Origin: an uncultured Clostridia bacterium
GTDB taxonomy: Bacteria; Bacillota; Clostridia; Lachnospirales; Lachnospiraceae
Direction: 5' to 3'
NCBI GenBank assembly: GCA_947174885.1
Contig: CAMWKO010000017.1
Location: 1 to 59,493, forward strand
Length of the DNA: 59,493 bases
The translations under genes and the position numbers were made by a program. The notes below the pieces were generated by a model, which was not told the origin of the DNA, did not search any database, and saw nothing but the letters and a program-made list of their open reading frames with translations. Below, one piece after another: positions 43,090-51,789 of this stretch. How positions within the stretch are numbered: the stretch's first letter is position 1; the number at the start of each line of letters is the position of its first letter.

Positions 43090-43969
43090 TTTATATAAAT
43101 ATTCTGCTGTGGTATGTAATAATAATGAGAAAAAAGTTATAGATAACAATGAAATTATTTCTGAAAAAATTGTTAAGATAAAAGAAGCCTTTGAAAATAA
43201 GCAGACAGGTGATATGTCAGGAGATAATTTCACTCTCGGAATAGATGCAGAACACGTAGAGGAATTACTGGGTGATGAATATGATAATGAGGATGGTGTT
43301 CAGGCAGTATCGAAGGATGAACTGCAGAGTATAAAAGAAGATGCTGATACTATATTGGAAAATGCCAGGAAATTGGCTGAACAGATGGTTACCGAAGCAG
43401 AATCAAGAGCAAAGGCTATTATGAACGAAAGTATGCAAAAGGCAAATGAAGCTGCAAATGAAGCCTTTGAAGAGGGAAAAAAGAACGGATATGATGAGGG
43501 ACTTAAACAGGGAGAGGAAACTATTAAAGCAAGAATAGCTGAATTAGAATTATATAGAGAAGAATTAGATAAGGAATATGAACAGAGAGTCAAGAAAATG
43601 GAACCTGAGCTGGTAGATGTTTTACTTAAGGTTTTTTCAGAGGTTACGAAAGTATTATCTGCAGATAAAAAAGATTTAATTGTTACATTAGTTAATAGTG
43701 TAATGAATGGTACAGAAGTTAGTAAAAACTATATTATAAAAGTCAGCAAAGATGATGCACAATTCCTGCGTGAAAATAAAGACAGAATACAAGGTTTGGT
43801 AGACAGGGATATTAATTTGGAAATAGTAGATGATCCTACATTAAAGAGAAGTCAATGCTTAATTGATACAGATTTAGGTATATTTGACTGCAGTCTTGAC
43901 ATACAGCTGGAAAATTTAATAGATGATATTAAAATTCTGGCTTGTTCAGGTGTTGACTATCTTAATTAA
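43082..43969 (+). CDS. fliH: Flagellar assembly protein FliH
   Basis: 295 aa regulator of the export ATPase FliI. The middle (about 80-175) is long helical, with AEQMVTEAESRAKAIMNESMQKANEAANEAFEEGKKNGYDEGLKQGEETIKARIAELELYREELDKEYEQRVK containing GxxxG-type and charged coiled-coil repeats (landmarks). The C-terminal domain (SADKKDLIVTLVNSVMNGTEVSKNYIIKVSKDDAQFL, DDPTLKRSQCLIDTDLGIFDCSLDIQLENL) matches FliH/YscL. The start is a TTG at 43082, 11 nt after GGAGG and overlapping fliG by 8 nt. The N-terminal 80 residues are variable. Confidence 0.92.
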   Translation: MSNLYKYSAVVCNNNEKKVIDNNEIISEKIVKIKEAFENKQTGDMSGDNFTLGIDAEHVEELLGDEYDNEDGVQAVSKDELQSIKEDADTILENARKLAEQMVTEAESRAKAIMNESMQKANEAANEAFEEGKKNGYDEGLKQGEETIKARIAELELYREELDKEYEQRVKKMEPELVDVLLKVFSEVTKVLSADKKDLIVTLVNSVMNGTEVSKNYIIKVSKDDAQFLRENKDRIQGLVDRDINLEIVDDPTLKRSQCLIDTDLGIFDCSLDIQLENLIDDIKILACSGVDYLN

Positions 43970-44020
43970 AACTGACCATAAGTATTAAAATGTTATGTGA
44001 ATACACATATAGGAGTTATT

Positions 44021-45340
44021 ATGCCGCTAATTAATTCTTCAAAATATTATTCATTATTAGAAAAAAACTTTATCAAAAAACTTGGTAAGGTATCTAAAAT
44101 AGTTGGTCTTACTATTGAATCTATAGGACCTGATGCAAACTTAAATGATGTTTGCTCCATTGTTTCTAAGGATAATCCCAATCAGGTAATACAGGCAGAG
44201 GTAGTGGGATTTAAGGATAAAAGGATTTTGCTTATGCCATTTGAGAATGTAGATGGCATAGGACCGGGTAGTATTGTTATCAATACCGGAAATGGTCTTA
44301 CCGTAAAGGTAGGCGAAGATATTTTGGGGAAGATTGTAGATGGATTAGGCAGACCTATTGATGGTAGTGAAATTGAAGATGGTTTTGAACAAAAAATTGA
44401 AGCGCTGCCTCCTGACCCGTTAAGCAGAGAAATAATTTCCGAAGTATTACCATTAGGTGTAAAAGCAGTGGATGGACTTATTACTGTAGGAAAAGGACAG
44501 AGAATAGGTATATTTGCCGGTAGTGGTGTAGGTAAGAGTACACTTCTTGCCATGTTTGCCAGAAATACAAAGGCAGATATAAATGTAATAGCACTTATTG
44601 GCGAGCGTGGACGTGAGGTTAGAGAGTTTATTGAACGGGATTTGGGCGAAGAAGGTATGAAAAGAAGTGTAGTTGTTGTTGCTACTTCGGATCAACCGGC
44701 ACTTATTAGAAATAAGGCTGCTAAGACTGCTACAGCAATTGCAGAGTATTTTAGAAATCAGGGTAAGGATGTATTACTAATGATGGATTCGCTTACCCGT
44801 TTTTCCATGGCACAGCGTGAAATAGGATTAGCTTCCGGAGAACCGCCTGTTACAAGAGGTTATCCGCCAAGTGTATACAGCGAAATGCCAAAGCTGTTGG
44901 AAAGAGCAGGCACGTCTGATAAAGGTTCTATTACAGGATTATATACAGTGCTTGTAGATGGTGATGATTTTAATGAACCTATCACAGATACCGCAAGAAG
45001 TATTTTAGACGGACATATAATGCTGTCGAGAAAATTGGGACATAAAAATCATTATCCGGCTATTGATGTACTTCAGAGTATTTCCAGAGTTATGAGCCAG
45101 ATAGTTACACAGGAGCAAAAGAAGCTAGCAGGTGAACTTAAGAATGTATTGGCAAGCTATAATGAGGCAGAGGATTTAATAAATATAGGTGCATATAAAA
45201 ACGGTACAAACAAAAACATTGATTATGCTATATCTAAAATTGACACTGTTAATGAGTTTTTAATGCAGGGAACAGATGAAAAATACCAGTTTGACGAAGA
45301 ATTGGAGATACTTAGGCAGATATTTGAGGATAAAGTTTAG
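44021..45340 (+). CDS. fliI: Flagellar export ATPase FliI
   Basis: 439 aa ATPase that energises type III export, related to the F1 beta subunit. The N-terminal ring part has VGLTIESIGPDANLNDVC, the P-loop GIFAGSGVGKSTLLAMFARN is near 165, NVIALIGERGREVREF follows, and LLMMDSLTRFSMAQREIGLASGEPPVTRGYPPSVYSEMPKLLERAG is near 243-288 (landmarks). ATG 44021 follows AGGAGTTATT; a GTG at 43997 has no ribosome site. It works with FliH just upstream and FliJ downstream. Confidence 0.95.
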   Translation: MPLINSSKYYSLLEKNFIKKLGKVSKIVGLTIESIGPDANLNDVCSIVSKDNPNQVIQAEVVGFKDKRILLMPFENVDGIGPGSIVINTGNGLTVKVGEDILGKIVDGLGRPIDGSEIEDGFEQKIEALPPDPLSREIISEVLPLGVKAVDGLITVGKGQRIGIFAGSGVGKSTLLAMFARNTKADINVIALIGERGREVREFIERDLGEEGMKRSVVVVATSDQPALIRNKAAKTATAIAEYFRNQGKDVLLMMDSLTRFSMAQREIGLASGEPPVTRGYPPSVYSEMPKLLERAGTSDKGSITGLYTVLVDGDDFNEPITDTARSILDGHIMLSRKLGHKNHYPAIDVLQSISRVMSQIVTQEQKKLAGELKNVLASYNEAEDLINIGAYKNGTNKNIDYAISKIDTVNEFLMQGTDEKYQFDEELEILRQIFEDKV

Positions 45341-45446
45341 AACAATGCAATATAATTAAAGAGATATTGTTTTAGGTGTTCATAAACAAAATGTCTTAAA
45401 ATAATAATACATTTGATAAGTATTTGGTACCGGACGAGGTGATAAT

Positions 45447-45893
45447 ATGGTTAAGTTTAGATATAAAATGCAGAATATACTTGATTTGAAAGAAAAAATG
45501 GAGGAACAGGCAAAAACAGAATTTTCTGCCCGGGCTGAAAGGTTAAGGCAGGAAGAACTTAAGCTTACATCAATTTATGACGATATAAGTAAATATGAAG
45601 ACAGAATAAGGAGTATGAATAACGAAAGAATAGATATTTTAGAATTGAAACAATGTAATAATGCAATAAATATAAAGCAACAACAGGCAGAAACACAACA
45701 AAAGGTTATAGTAATGGCAGAGAAGGATGTTGATATTGCCAGAGGAAAACTTAACCAGGTGATGGTGGATAGAAAAACTCAGGAAATTCTTAAAGAGAAA
45801 GCCTTTGAAGAATACAAAAAGGAATTAGAAGCAGAGGAAAATAAAGAAATAGATGAAGTAGTAAGCTTTCAATATAACAATGTTAGACAATAG
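45447..45893 (+). CDS. fliJ: Flagellar export protein FliJ
   Basis: 148 aa, nearly entirely helical. FRYKMQNILDLKEKMEEQAKTEFSARAERLRQEELKLTSIYDD is the FliJ start (in part), and AEKDVDIARGKLNQVMVDRKTQEILKEKAFEEYKKELEAEENKEIDEV the second half of the antiparallel coiled coil. It links FliI to the export gate. A GAGGTGA lies before the ATG. It sits 8 nt ahead of the MotE-like gene. Confidence 0.92.
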   Translation: MVKFRYKMQNILDLKEKMEEQAKTEFSARAERLRQEELKLTSIYDDISKYEDRIRSMNNERIDILELKQCNNAINIKQQQAETQQKVIVMAEKDVDIARGKLNQVMVDRKTQEILKEKAFEEYKKELEAEENKEIDEVVSFQYNNVRQ

Positions 45894-45901
45894 GTGATAA
45901 A

Positions 45902-46657
45902 ATGGCTAAGAAAAATAGAAATCAGGATATATATGATGATAATAATGACGAAAAGGGTGGTAACAAAATTAAGACCATTCTTATAGGAATAGCATTTTTA
46001 ATAGTGTGGCTTGCAATATTTGCCGTTCTTATCAAATTGGATGTAGGTGGATTCGGAAGCAAGGTTATGAGACCGATTTTCAAGGATGTTCCAATTATAA
46101 ACAAGATATTGCCGGATGATAATACAGAAGGAACAGATGAATATCCATATAAAAGTCTTGCAGATGCTATTACCTACATAAAAGAGCTTGAAAAAGAATT
46201 GCAGACAGCTAATGAAAGCCACAGTGCAGATAATGAAACCATAGAGGAGCTGAGAGCAGAGGTAGAAAGACTAAAAGCCTTTGAGGAAAATCAGAAGGAA
46301 TACGAAGAGTTAAAGCAACAGTTTTATGATGAGGTAGTATTCGGAGATGATGCATTGCCTTATGACAATTATAAAAAATTCTATGAGGCAATTAATCCTG
46401 ATTATGCAGAAACCTTATATAAGCAGGTACTGGAAAAATATATGTATGATGAAAATTATAAGGAATTGGCAAAGGCATATAGTTCTATGAAACCTAAAAA
46501 AGCTGCGGCAGCTCTTTATGAGATGACAGGTGATTTGGATACAGTTGTATCTATTCTGGAAAATATGGATACAAGCAGCAGAGCATCTATATTAGATGCG
46601 TTAAGTGATATTGATGCAGTTTTCTGTGGAAAGATTACTGTAATGTTAGCCCCTTAA
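45902..46657 (+). CDS. MotE-family flagellar protein (YlxF-like)
   Basis: 251 aa. Residues about 24-46 are one membrane helix. A coiled coil follows about 90-150 (KELEKELQTANESHSADNETIEELRAEVERLKAF, in part), then the MgtE-N-like domain with AINPDYAETLYKQVLEKYMYDEN, YSSMKPKKAAAALYEMTGDLDTVVSILENMDTSSRASILDALS (about 185-240). This is the MotE pattern: a single-span protein that chaperones MotC in some bacteria. In Bacillus the homologue YlxF lies at the same place, between fliJ and fliK. Its exact role in Firmicutes is not settled. The stop TAA lies inside the palindrome CCCTTAAGGG. Confidence 0.85.
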   Translation: MAKKNRNQDIYDDNNDEKGGNKIKTILIGIAFLIVWLAIFAVLIKLDVGGFGSKVMRPIFKDVPIINKILPDDNTEGTDEYPYKSLADAITYIKELEKELQTANESHSADNETIEELRAEVERLKAFEENQKEYEELKQQFYDEVVFGDDALPYDNYKKFYEAINPDYAETLYKQVLEKYMYDENYKELAKAYSSMKPKKAAAALYEMTGDLDTVVSILENMDTSSRASILDALSDIDAVFCGKITVMLAP

Positions 46658-46691
46658 GGGTATATCAGTCTTATGACTGTTAATATATACC
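46651..46691 (+). promoter_or_regulatory. Stacked palindrome and hairpin after the MotE-like gene
   Basis: CCCTTAAGGG (46651-46660), containing the stop codon, is followed by GGTATAT...ATATACC (46659-46691) enclosing CAGTC/GACTG. No U-tract follows, so it looks more like an mRNA-processing or stability hairpin than a terminator. Confidence 0.5.
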
Positions 46692-46769
46692 GATGAATAT
46701 TGAGGTATAAAGTATTAATATATACTAAAGTCAGTATTCAAAAAAATTTATAAAGAAGGAGGTGCAGAG

Positions 46770-48143
46770 ATGGTAAGTTCAAACATTACAACTACAGGCA
46801 GTTATTTTGTAAATAATGTAACAAAGTCTGCAAAGGCAGGAACGAGTTCAGCTACAGAAACCTTTACATCAGTAATGCAAAAGAACACAGTATCTAAGAG
46901 TGAAAATAATTCTTCTAAGCATATTACAAATAAGTCTTCCGAATATAATGCAGAAGATAAAGCTGTAAACACAGATGCAGAAGACAAAGTAGAAGCGAAT
47001 GATTCTAATGAGAAAATAGAAGATACTATCAATAAGTTTAAAGAAAAGACTAAAAAATCCGAAGCTGAAACTGAAGCCGAAGCTTCTGATGTAGTATCAT
47101 TTTATTTTAAATCAGATATTGAAGAAAATGTTGATATTGATGAAGAGTCTGTAAAAGAAGTATTAGCTGGTTTGCTTGGCATTGATACAGATAAGATAGA
47201 CAGTTATCTTAATGAATTAGGTCTTTCCGTAGAGGATTTGCTCAATTCTGAAAATGCCATGAAGTTAGCTATGATTTCAAAAGATGTAACAGAAGCTACA
47301 GAGCTTTTGGTAAATCATGAACTTGCAGAGGAGATAAAAGATTTTGCAGAGGAAATAAAAACTGCTGTAGTTTCCAGTGTGGATGAAAAAGTACAGGATG
47401 AGGCTGTAGTGGTAGATGAAACACAGGAAAATATTGTCACCGCAGAGAATAAAGAGGAAAATGGTAAAGCGGATAATTATTATGGAGACACAAAAAGTGA
47501 CAATATTGAGGTTCAGATTCAGGGTGAAGCGATTACAGACAAACTGAATCAAATGGATAATAGTAACCAAAACAGTAAAAATACATTTGATGAAAAAAGC
47601 AGCAAAGAAAATGAGATTTTTTCAAACTTTAATGTATCAGGTGCAGGAAATATTGTAGATGATATTACTAATGCTATAGTAGATACTACAGAAGATGTAG
47701 ACCAGGCCAGAATTATTTCACAGATTATCGACGGAATAAAGGTTAATGCAAGACCGGGAATAACTTCTATGGAAATGCAGCTATATCCTGAACACTTAGG
47801 TAAGGTTACTATTGAAGTTTCTTCAAACAATGGTGTTCTGAATGCAAAAATTGCTGCTGAAACAGAAAGTGCAAGAAGAGCAATTGAAGGGCAGCTTACA
47901 TTGTTAAAGGATAATCTTAACAATCAGGGCATAAAAGTAGAATCTGTTGAAGTGACTATTGCAGGACATGGATTTGAAGAAAATCTTGAAAATGGTAATC
48001 GAAGAGATAATCATCCTCAGCATAGAAATCATCATGTAAGGAAATCATTAATGGATGAGATTAATGGTGAGGAAAGCTTTGATGATATTACAGAGGAAGC
48101 AAAAATGGAAACTATTGGAAATACAGTCAGCTACAGAGCATAA
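46770..48143 (+). CDS. fliK: Flagellar hook-length control protein FliK
   Basis: 457 aa. The N-terminal three quarters are Ser/Lys/Glu/Asp-rich and variable, as expected of the secreted ruler. The conserved C-terminal FliK domain (about 330-410) has VNARPGITSMEMQLYPEHLGKVTIEVSSNNGVLNAKIAAETESARRAIEGQLTLLKDNLNNQGIKVESVEVTI, including LxPExLGxVxVxL-like residues (landmarks). The ribosome site AAGGAGGTG is near perfect. The flgD gene starts 18 nt after the stop, so the ruler and hook-cap genes are coupled. Confidence 0.93.
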   Translation: MVSSNITTTGSYFVNNVTKSAKAGTSSATETFTSVMQKNTVSKSENNSSKHITNKSSEYNAEDKAVNTDAEDKVEANDSNEKIEDTINKFKEKTKKSEAETEAEASDVVSFYFKSDIEENVDIDEESVKEVLAGLLGIDTDKIDSYLNELGLSVEDLLNSENAMKLAMISKDVTEATELLVNHELAEEIKDFAEEIKTAVVSSVDEKVQDEAVVVDETQENIVTAENKEENGKADNYYGDTKSDNIEVQIQGEAITDKLNQMDNSNQNSKNTFDEKSSKENEIFSNFNVSGAGNIVDDITNAIVDTTEDVDQARIISQIIDGIKVNARPGITSMEMQLYPEHLGKVTIEVSSNNGVLNAKIAAETESARRAIEGQLTLLKDNLNNQGIKVESVEVTIAGHGFEENLENGNRRDNHPQHRNHHVRKSLMDEINGEESFDDITEEAKMETIGNTVSYRA

Positions 48144-48161
48144 AAGAAAGAGGTGAAGAAA

Positions 48162-48728
48162 ATGGCAAGCATTACAAATAACGTAACCCATCCAATGGAT
48201 ATAGTTGACGGACAATTACAGACAAATTACACTGAAACATACCAAAAGGAGGATACTAAAGGTACAACCCAGTTAGGAAAGGATGCCTTTTTAAAATTGT
48301 TGGTTACACAGCTTCAGTATCAGGATCCTTTATCACCACAGTCCAATGAAGATTTTATCAGTCAGTTAGCACAGTTTTCTGCTTTGGAGGAAATGCAGTC
48401 AATGACAGGTGCATTAGCTAACTCACAGGCATTAAGTTTAGTCGGAAAAAATGTAATTATGGAAGTAGGTAAGGCTAGTGGAGCCGCAACAACTACTACA
48501 GTTGCAGGATATGTACAGTATGTTCAGATGGTAAACGGAAAGGCATATTTATCAATTAATAATGAACTGTATAGCTATGAAGATTTAGATACAGTAGTAG
48601 ATGATTATTATTTGAAACAAATATATGAAAATATGTCCGGAACTAATACAGATAAAGATACTGATTCAAATGATGCTACAAAGGACGATGCAAATAATGA
48701 TACATCCGGTGGAGATAAAGTAGAATAA
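48162..48728 (+). CDS. flgD: Flagellar hook assembly protein FlgD
   Basis: 188 aa hook-cap protein. LGKDAFLKLLVTQLQYQDPLSPQSNEDFISQLAQFSALEEMQSM (about 40-83, in part) is the FlgD N-terminal signature. The C-terminal part has VGKNVIMEVGKASGAATTTT and VNGKAYLSINNELYSYEDL; the tail is Asp/Asn/Thr-rich and acidic. It lacks the large FlgD Tudor/Ig domains, like other short Firmicute forms. ATG 48162 is chosen (GAGGTGA upstream); the GTG at 48153 is inside that site. Confidence 0.93.
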   Translation: MASITNNVTHPMDIVDGQLQTNYTETYQKEDTKGTTQLGKDAFLKLLVTQLQYQDPLSPQSNEDFISQLAQFSALEEMQSMTGALANSQALSLVGKNVIMEVGKASGAATTTTVAGYVQYVQMVNGKAYLSINNELYSYEDLDTVVDDYYLKQIYENMSGTNTDKDTDSNDATKDDANNDTSGGDKVE

Positions 48729-48752
48729 TATAATATGTGATATTGAGCAATA

Positions 48753-48776
48753 TGATTTTTATGTAAATAAAAATCA
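48753..48776 (+). repeat. Inverted repeat in the flgD-TIGR02530 gap
   Basis: Perfect 9-bp arms TGATTTTTA/TAAAAATCA with a 6-nt loop. No U-tract; function unknown. Confidence 0.6.
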
Positions 48777-48819
48777 GGCTGACTATAATACTTAATGGAT
48801 TAAGTAGGAGGTATGCAAC

Positions 48820-49224
48820 ATGGAAGTGCTTAATAAATTTTCTCCGGTTTCAATGGAGCAGATTGCAAATCAGTACTTAAACAAAAATAACAATCTGCCG
48901 GTAAATACATCGGATAAGGAATTAAGCTTTAAAGAAGTTTTAAAGCAGAAACAGGAGTTAAGTACAAAAAGTGAGTTAAGATTTTCTAAACATGCAAGTG
49001 AAAGACTTACAGACAGAAATATCAGTTTAACCGCAGAGCAATTTGAGAGACTGGAAAATGGTGCTAAACGTGCAGAGGCAAAAGGTATTAATGAATCATT
49101 GATGATTATGGATGATTTAGCATTTATAGTAAATGTGAAAAATAATACAGTTATAACTGCATTGGACCAAAAATCAGGTAATGGAAATGTTTTTACAAAT
49201 ATTGATGGAGCCGTTATTGTATAG
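48820..49224 (+). CDS. TIGR02530 family flagellar operon protein
   Basis: 134 aa. The conserved core is FSKHASERLTDRNISLTAEQFERLENGAKRAEAKGINESLMIMDDLAFIVNVKNNTVITALD (about 55-116, in part), the TIGR02530 signature, found between flgD and flgE in many Firmicutes and Thermotogae. It has no signal peptide. Its role is unknown; gene order suggests a hook-assembly or export function. GGAGGT lies before ATG 48820, and a hairpin GGTTTCC/GGAAACC (about 49237-49260) lies in the gap before flgE. Confidence 0.88.
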   Translation: MEVLNKFSPVSMEQIANQYLNKNNNLPVNTSDKELSFKEVLKQKQELSTKSELRFSKHASERLTDRNISLTAEQFERLENGAKRAEAKGINESLMIMDDLAFIVNVKNNTVITALDQKSGNGNVFTNIDGAVIV

Positions 49225-49298
49225 CCGGACCTTATGGAGGCAGCAGGTTTCCGAATGACAGAGGAAACCGATAACGGACTTAAGGAGGTCATTTATTT

Positions 49299-50672
49299 AT
49301 GATGAGATCATTGTATTCTGGTGTAGCAGGATTACAAATACACCAGACAAGAATGGATGTAATTGGTAATAATATTGCCAACGTAAACACGGTAGGATAT
49401 AAAGCACAAAGGGCTGCTTTTAGCGAATTATTTTATCAGACCACACAGACAGCTTCAGGACCGAATGCTGAAACAGGTGCAGGTGGACAAAACGCAAAGC
49501 AGATAGGTTTAGGAGCCAGTGTTGCTCAGATTTCTATAAATATTACAGGTGAAGGCGGTAGTCAGTCAACAGGAAACGGACTTGACTTAAAGATTAACGG
49601 AGATACTTTCTTTGTAATTGAAAAGGGAGGAGCAAAATATTATACAAAAGCCGGTAACTTTACTACAGATGGATATGGTAATTTAGTTACAGGTTCAGGC
49701 GGACACGTTATGGGTTATGTAGCAGAAAGAGATCCGGACACGGGAGATTATGTAATGCAGACAGATGAGCTTAGACCTATTCAGATATATGGCTCTAAAT
49801 ATAGTACAACACCACCATCACAGACTACAGAAGCAAATATGACAGGTAATATAAATTCAGAAGATGAAAAATTTACTTCAAAGGGTGTAGGCTTTGCTAC
49901 TTCTGATTTAACCGTATATGACAGTTTGGGAAATCTATATACAATACAGATGAGAATTGAACAGGATGCAGGAAGCACAACAGGTTATAAAATGTATCCG
50001 GCAAAGATTTTCAAGGGAACTGAAGAAGTAACCGATATGTCTGTAAGTTTTGGTGGAGATGCGGCTACAACAGTAACAGGAGTAGACGGAAATACATATA
50101 ACGGAGTTGCGCTTACCTTTAATGGTACAACCGGTAAGCTGGAAGATACATCACCAACAAGCGTTAGTATTATTATAAACGGTGCGGATGGTAATCCCGC
50201 TCCTGCTTTCCAAATACCTATAAATTTTGACTTTTCAAAAATTACAACCTATGGTGGGGAAACAGGTTTGGAATCACTTTCAGGAGATTATGAAAATCTC
50301 GGAGCAGGTAAGGGTGTTGGTACCATGATTAGCGTAGGTATTCAGACAGATGGTAAAATTGCTGCTTCTTATAGCAATGGTGATACAGTATACATTGGAC
50401 AGATTGCAGTTGCACAGTTTCAAAATGCTGCTGGTCTTGAAAAAGTAGGTGATAACCTATTTTCATCTACCAGAAACTCAGGTGAAGCTAATGTTATGGA
50501 TATTTCTGCTGCCGGAGAGGATATGTCTAGTGGTGTTGTTGAAATGTCAAATGTTGATTTAGCTACAGAATTTACTGATATGATTGTAACCCAAAGAGGA
50601 TTTCAGGCAAATTCAAGAGTAATTACAACATCTGATACCATGATTGAAGAACTTCTCAACTTAAAGAGATAA
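49299..50672 (+). CDS. flgE: Flagellar hook protein FlgE
   Basis: 457 aa. The N-terminus MRSLYSGVAGLQIHQTRMDVIGNNIANVNTVGYKAQRAAFSELFYQ (in part) and the C-terminus VEMSNVDLATEFTDMIVTQRGFQANSRVITTSDTMIEELLNLKR (in part) are the FlgE/FlgF/FlgG signatures; length fits hook FlgE rather than rod FlgG. NGDTFFVIEKGGAKYYTKAGNFTTDGYGNLVTG is the shared middle motif. AAGGAGGTC precedes the start; ATG 49302 is an equally possible start. It ends at a terminator-like hairpin 12 nt downstream. Confidence 0.95.
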   Translation: MMRSLYSGVAGLQIHQTRMDVIGNNIANVNTVGYKAQRAAFSELFYQTTQTASGPNAETGAGGQNAKQIGLGASVAQISINITGEGGSQSTGNGLDLKINGDTFFVIEKGGAKYYTKAGNFTTDGYGNLVTGSGGHVMGYVAERDPDTGDYVMQTDELRPIQIYGSKYSTTPPSQTTEANMTGNINSEDEKFTSKGVGFATSDLTVYDSLGNLYTIQMRIEQDAGSTTGYKMYPAKIFKGTEEVTDMSVSFGGDAATTVTGVDGNTYNGVALTFNGTTGKLEDTSPTSVSIIINGADGNPAPAFQIPINFDFSKITTYGGETGLESLSGDYENLGAGKGVGTMISVGIQTDGKIAASYSNGDTVYIGQIAVAQFQNAAGLEKVGDNLFSSTRNSGEANVMDISAAGEDMSSGVVEMSNVDLATEFTDMIVTQRGFQANSRVITTSDTMIEELLNLKR

Positions 50673-50683
50673 TAGTGCTATCG

Positions 50684-50727
50684 GAAGCTATCGCAGGAAA
50701 TATCTGTTTTTTGTGATAGCTTCTTTT
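50684..50727 (+). terminator. Terminator after flgE
   Basis: The imperfect stem GAAGCTATC-CA / TG-GATAGCTTC encloses about 18 nt and is followed by TTTTGT. It comes 12 nt after the flgE stop, inside the large operon. Confidence 0.65.
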
Positions 50728-50863
50728 GTATGTTACCTTGGTATAGTTATATGATTTTAAAACATTTTGGAATATATTGGGTATAAATAGGAAAAATGAC
50801 CCAATATATTGTTACCATTTTCAATAATTTTATACTTTTTTTACTTTTTTTAATATATTTTTG

Positions 50864-50892
50864 TTGGTTTATCAAATAAAGTGTGGTAGAAT
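50864..50892 (+). promoter_or_regulatory. motA promoter
   Basis: TTGGTT (50864-50869) and TAGAAT (50887-50892) are 17 nt apart, with TGG extending the -10. Start near 50899. It is preceded by poly-T tracts that could act as an UP element on the other strand. I found no FlbD/SwrD gene in the 311-nt gap between flgE and motA. Confidence 0.55.
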
Positions 50893-50992
50893 AATATGAG
50901 GTTAGTATGATACATAATTCTAATATGAGGTTTTACTGAGTTTCATAGTTATAAAAGACTTTAACTATATAGTAATAGGATAGGTGAAAAAG

Positions 50993-51787
50993 ATGGATTT
51001 AGCTACATTGATAGGTATAATTGGCGGTATTGCCCTGATTATTATAGGTATTATAACAGGGGATGATGGAGTGGCATCACTTAAAAACTTTGGTGATTTT
51101 ATTTCAGTTGTTATTACATTAGGTGGTACACTGACAGGATTGCTTACCTCCAATACGATTGCTGATTATATTAATGGTTTCAAGAGCTTTAAATTAGCTA
51201 TTAAGTCTACAAAGGTCAATGAAGGCGAAACAATTAAAAAGATTATTGATTTATCAAATGTTGCAAGAAAAGAAGGATTACTCGCCTTGGAAGAAGCAGC
51301 AGAGGATTTGGAAGATCAGTTTATGAAAAAAGGTGTGCTTCTTATCGTAGATGGTACAGACCCTGATTTGGTTAGGGCGATTATGGAAACGGAATTGACC
51401 TGTATAGAAACCAGACATAGCAAGGTCATTGGATTTTGGAATGATATGGCGGCTATGGGTCCTGCATGGGGTATGATTGGTACTCTTATCGGACTTGTAA
51501 ATATGTTGAAGAATTTGGAGGATGCATCAACAATCGGACCTAATATGGCGGTAGCTCTTCTTACAACATTATATGGTTCTATGCTTGCAAACTGGGTAGC
51601 TACTCCTGTAGCAAATAAGCTCAAGGTGAACAATAACATTGAGATTATGCTTAAGGAAGTTATGATAGAAGGACTTTTATCGATACAGGCGGGAGAAAAT
51701 CCTAGAGTTATTGAAGAAAAACTTAAATCGTTCTTATCACCAAAGCAAAGAGATGTGCTTGATGACACAAGCGGGGGTGATGAATAA
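50993..51787 (+). CDS. motA: Flagellar stator protein MotA
   Basis: 264 aa proton- or sodium-channel stator subunit with four membrane segments (about 3-23, 31-52, 152-172, 182-202). LATLIGIIGGIALIIIGI opens it. The cytoplasmic loop holds the charged residues that meet FliG, FWNDMAAMGPAWGMIGTLIGLVNML (about 149-173, in part) is conserved, and IGPNMAVALLTTLYGSMLANWVATPVANKL is near 182. ATG 50993 is chosen: AGGTG lies 9 nt upstream, and the GTG at 50984 is inside that site. motB follows 2 nt later. Confidence 0.95.
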   Translation: MDLATLIGIIGGIALIIIGIITGDDGVASLKNFGDFISVVITLGGTLTGLLTSNTIADYINGFKSFKLAIKSTKVNEGETIKKIIDLSNVARKEGLLALEEAAEDLEDQFMKKGVLLIVDGTDPDLVRAIMETELTCIETRHSKVIGFWNDMAAMGPAWGMIGTLIGLVNMLKNLEDASTIGPNMAVALLTTLYGSMLANWVATPVANKLKVNNNIEIMLKEVMIEGLLSIQAGENPRVIEEKLKSFLSPKQRDVLDDTSGGDE

Positions 51788-51789
51788 AT

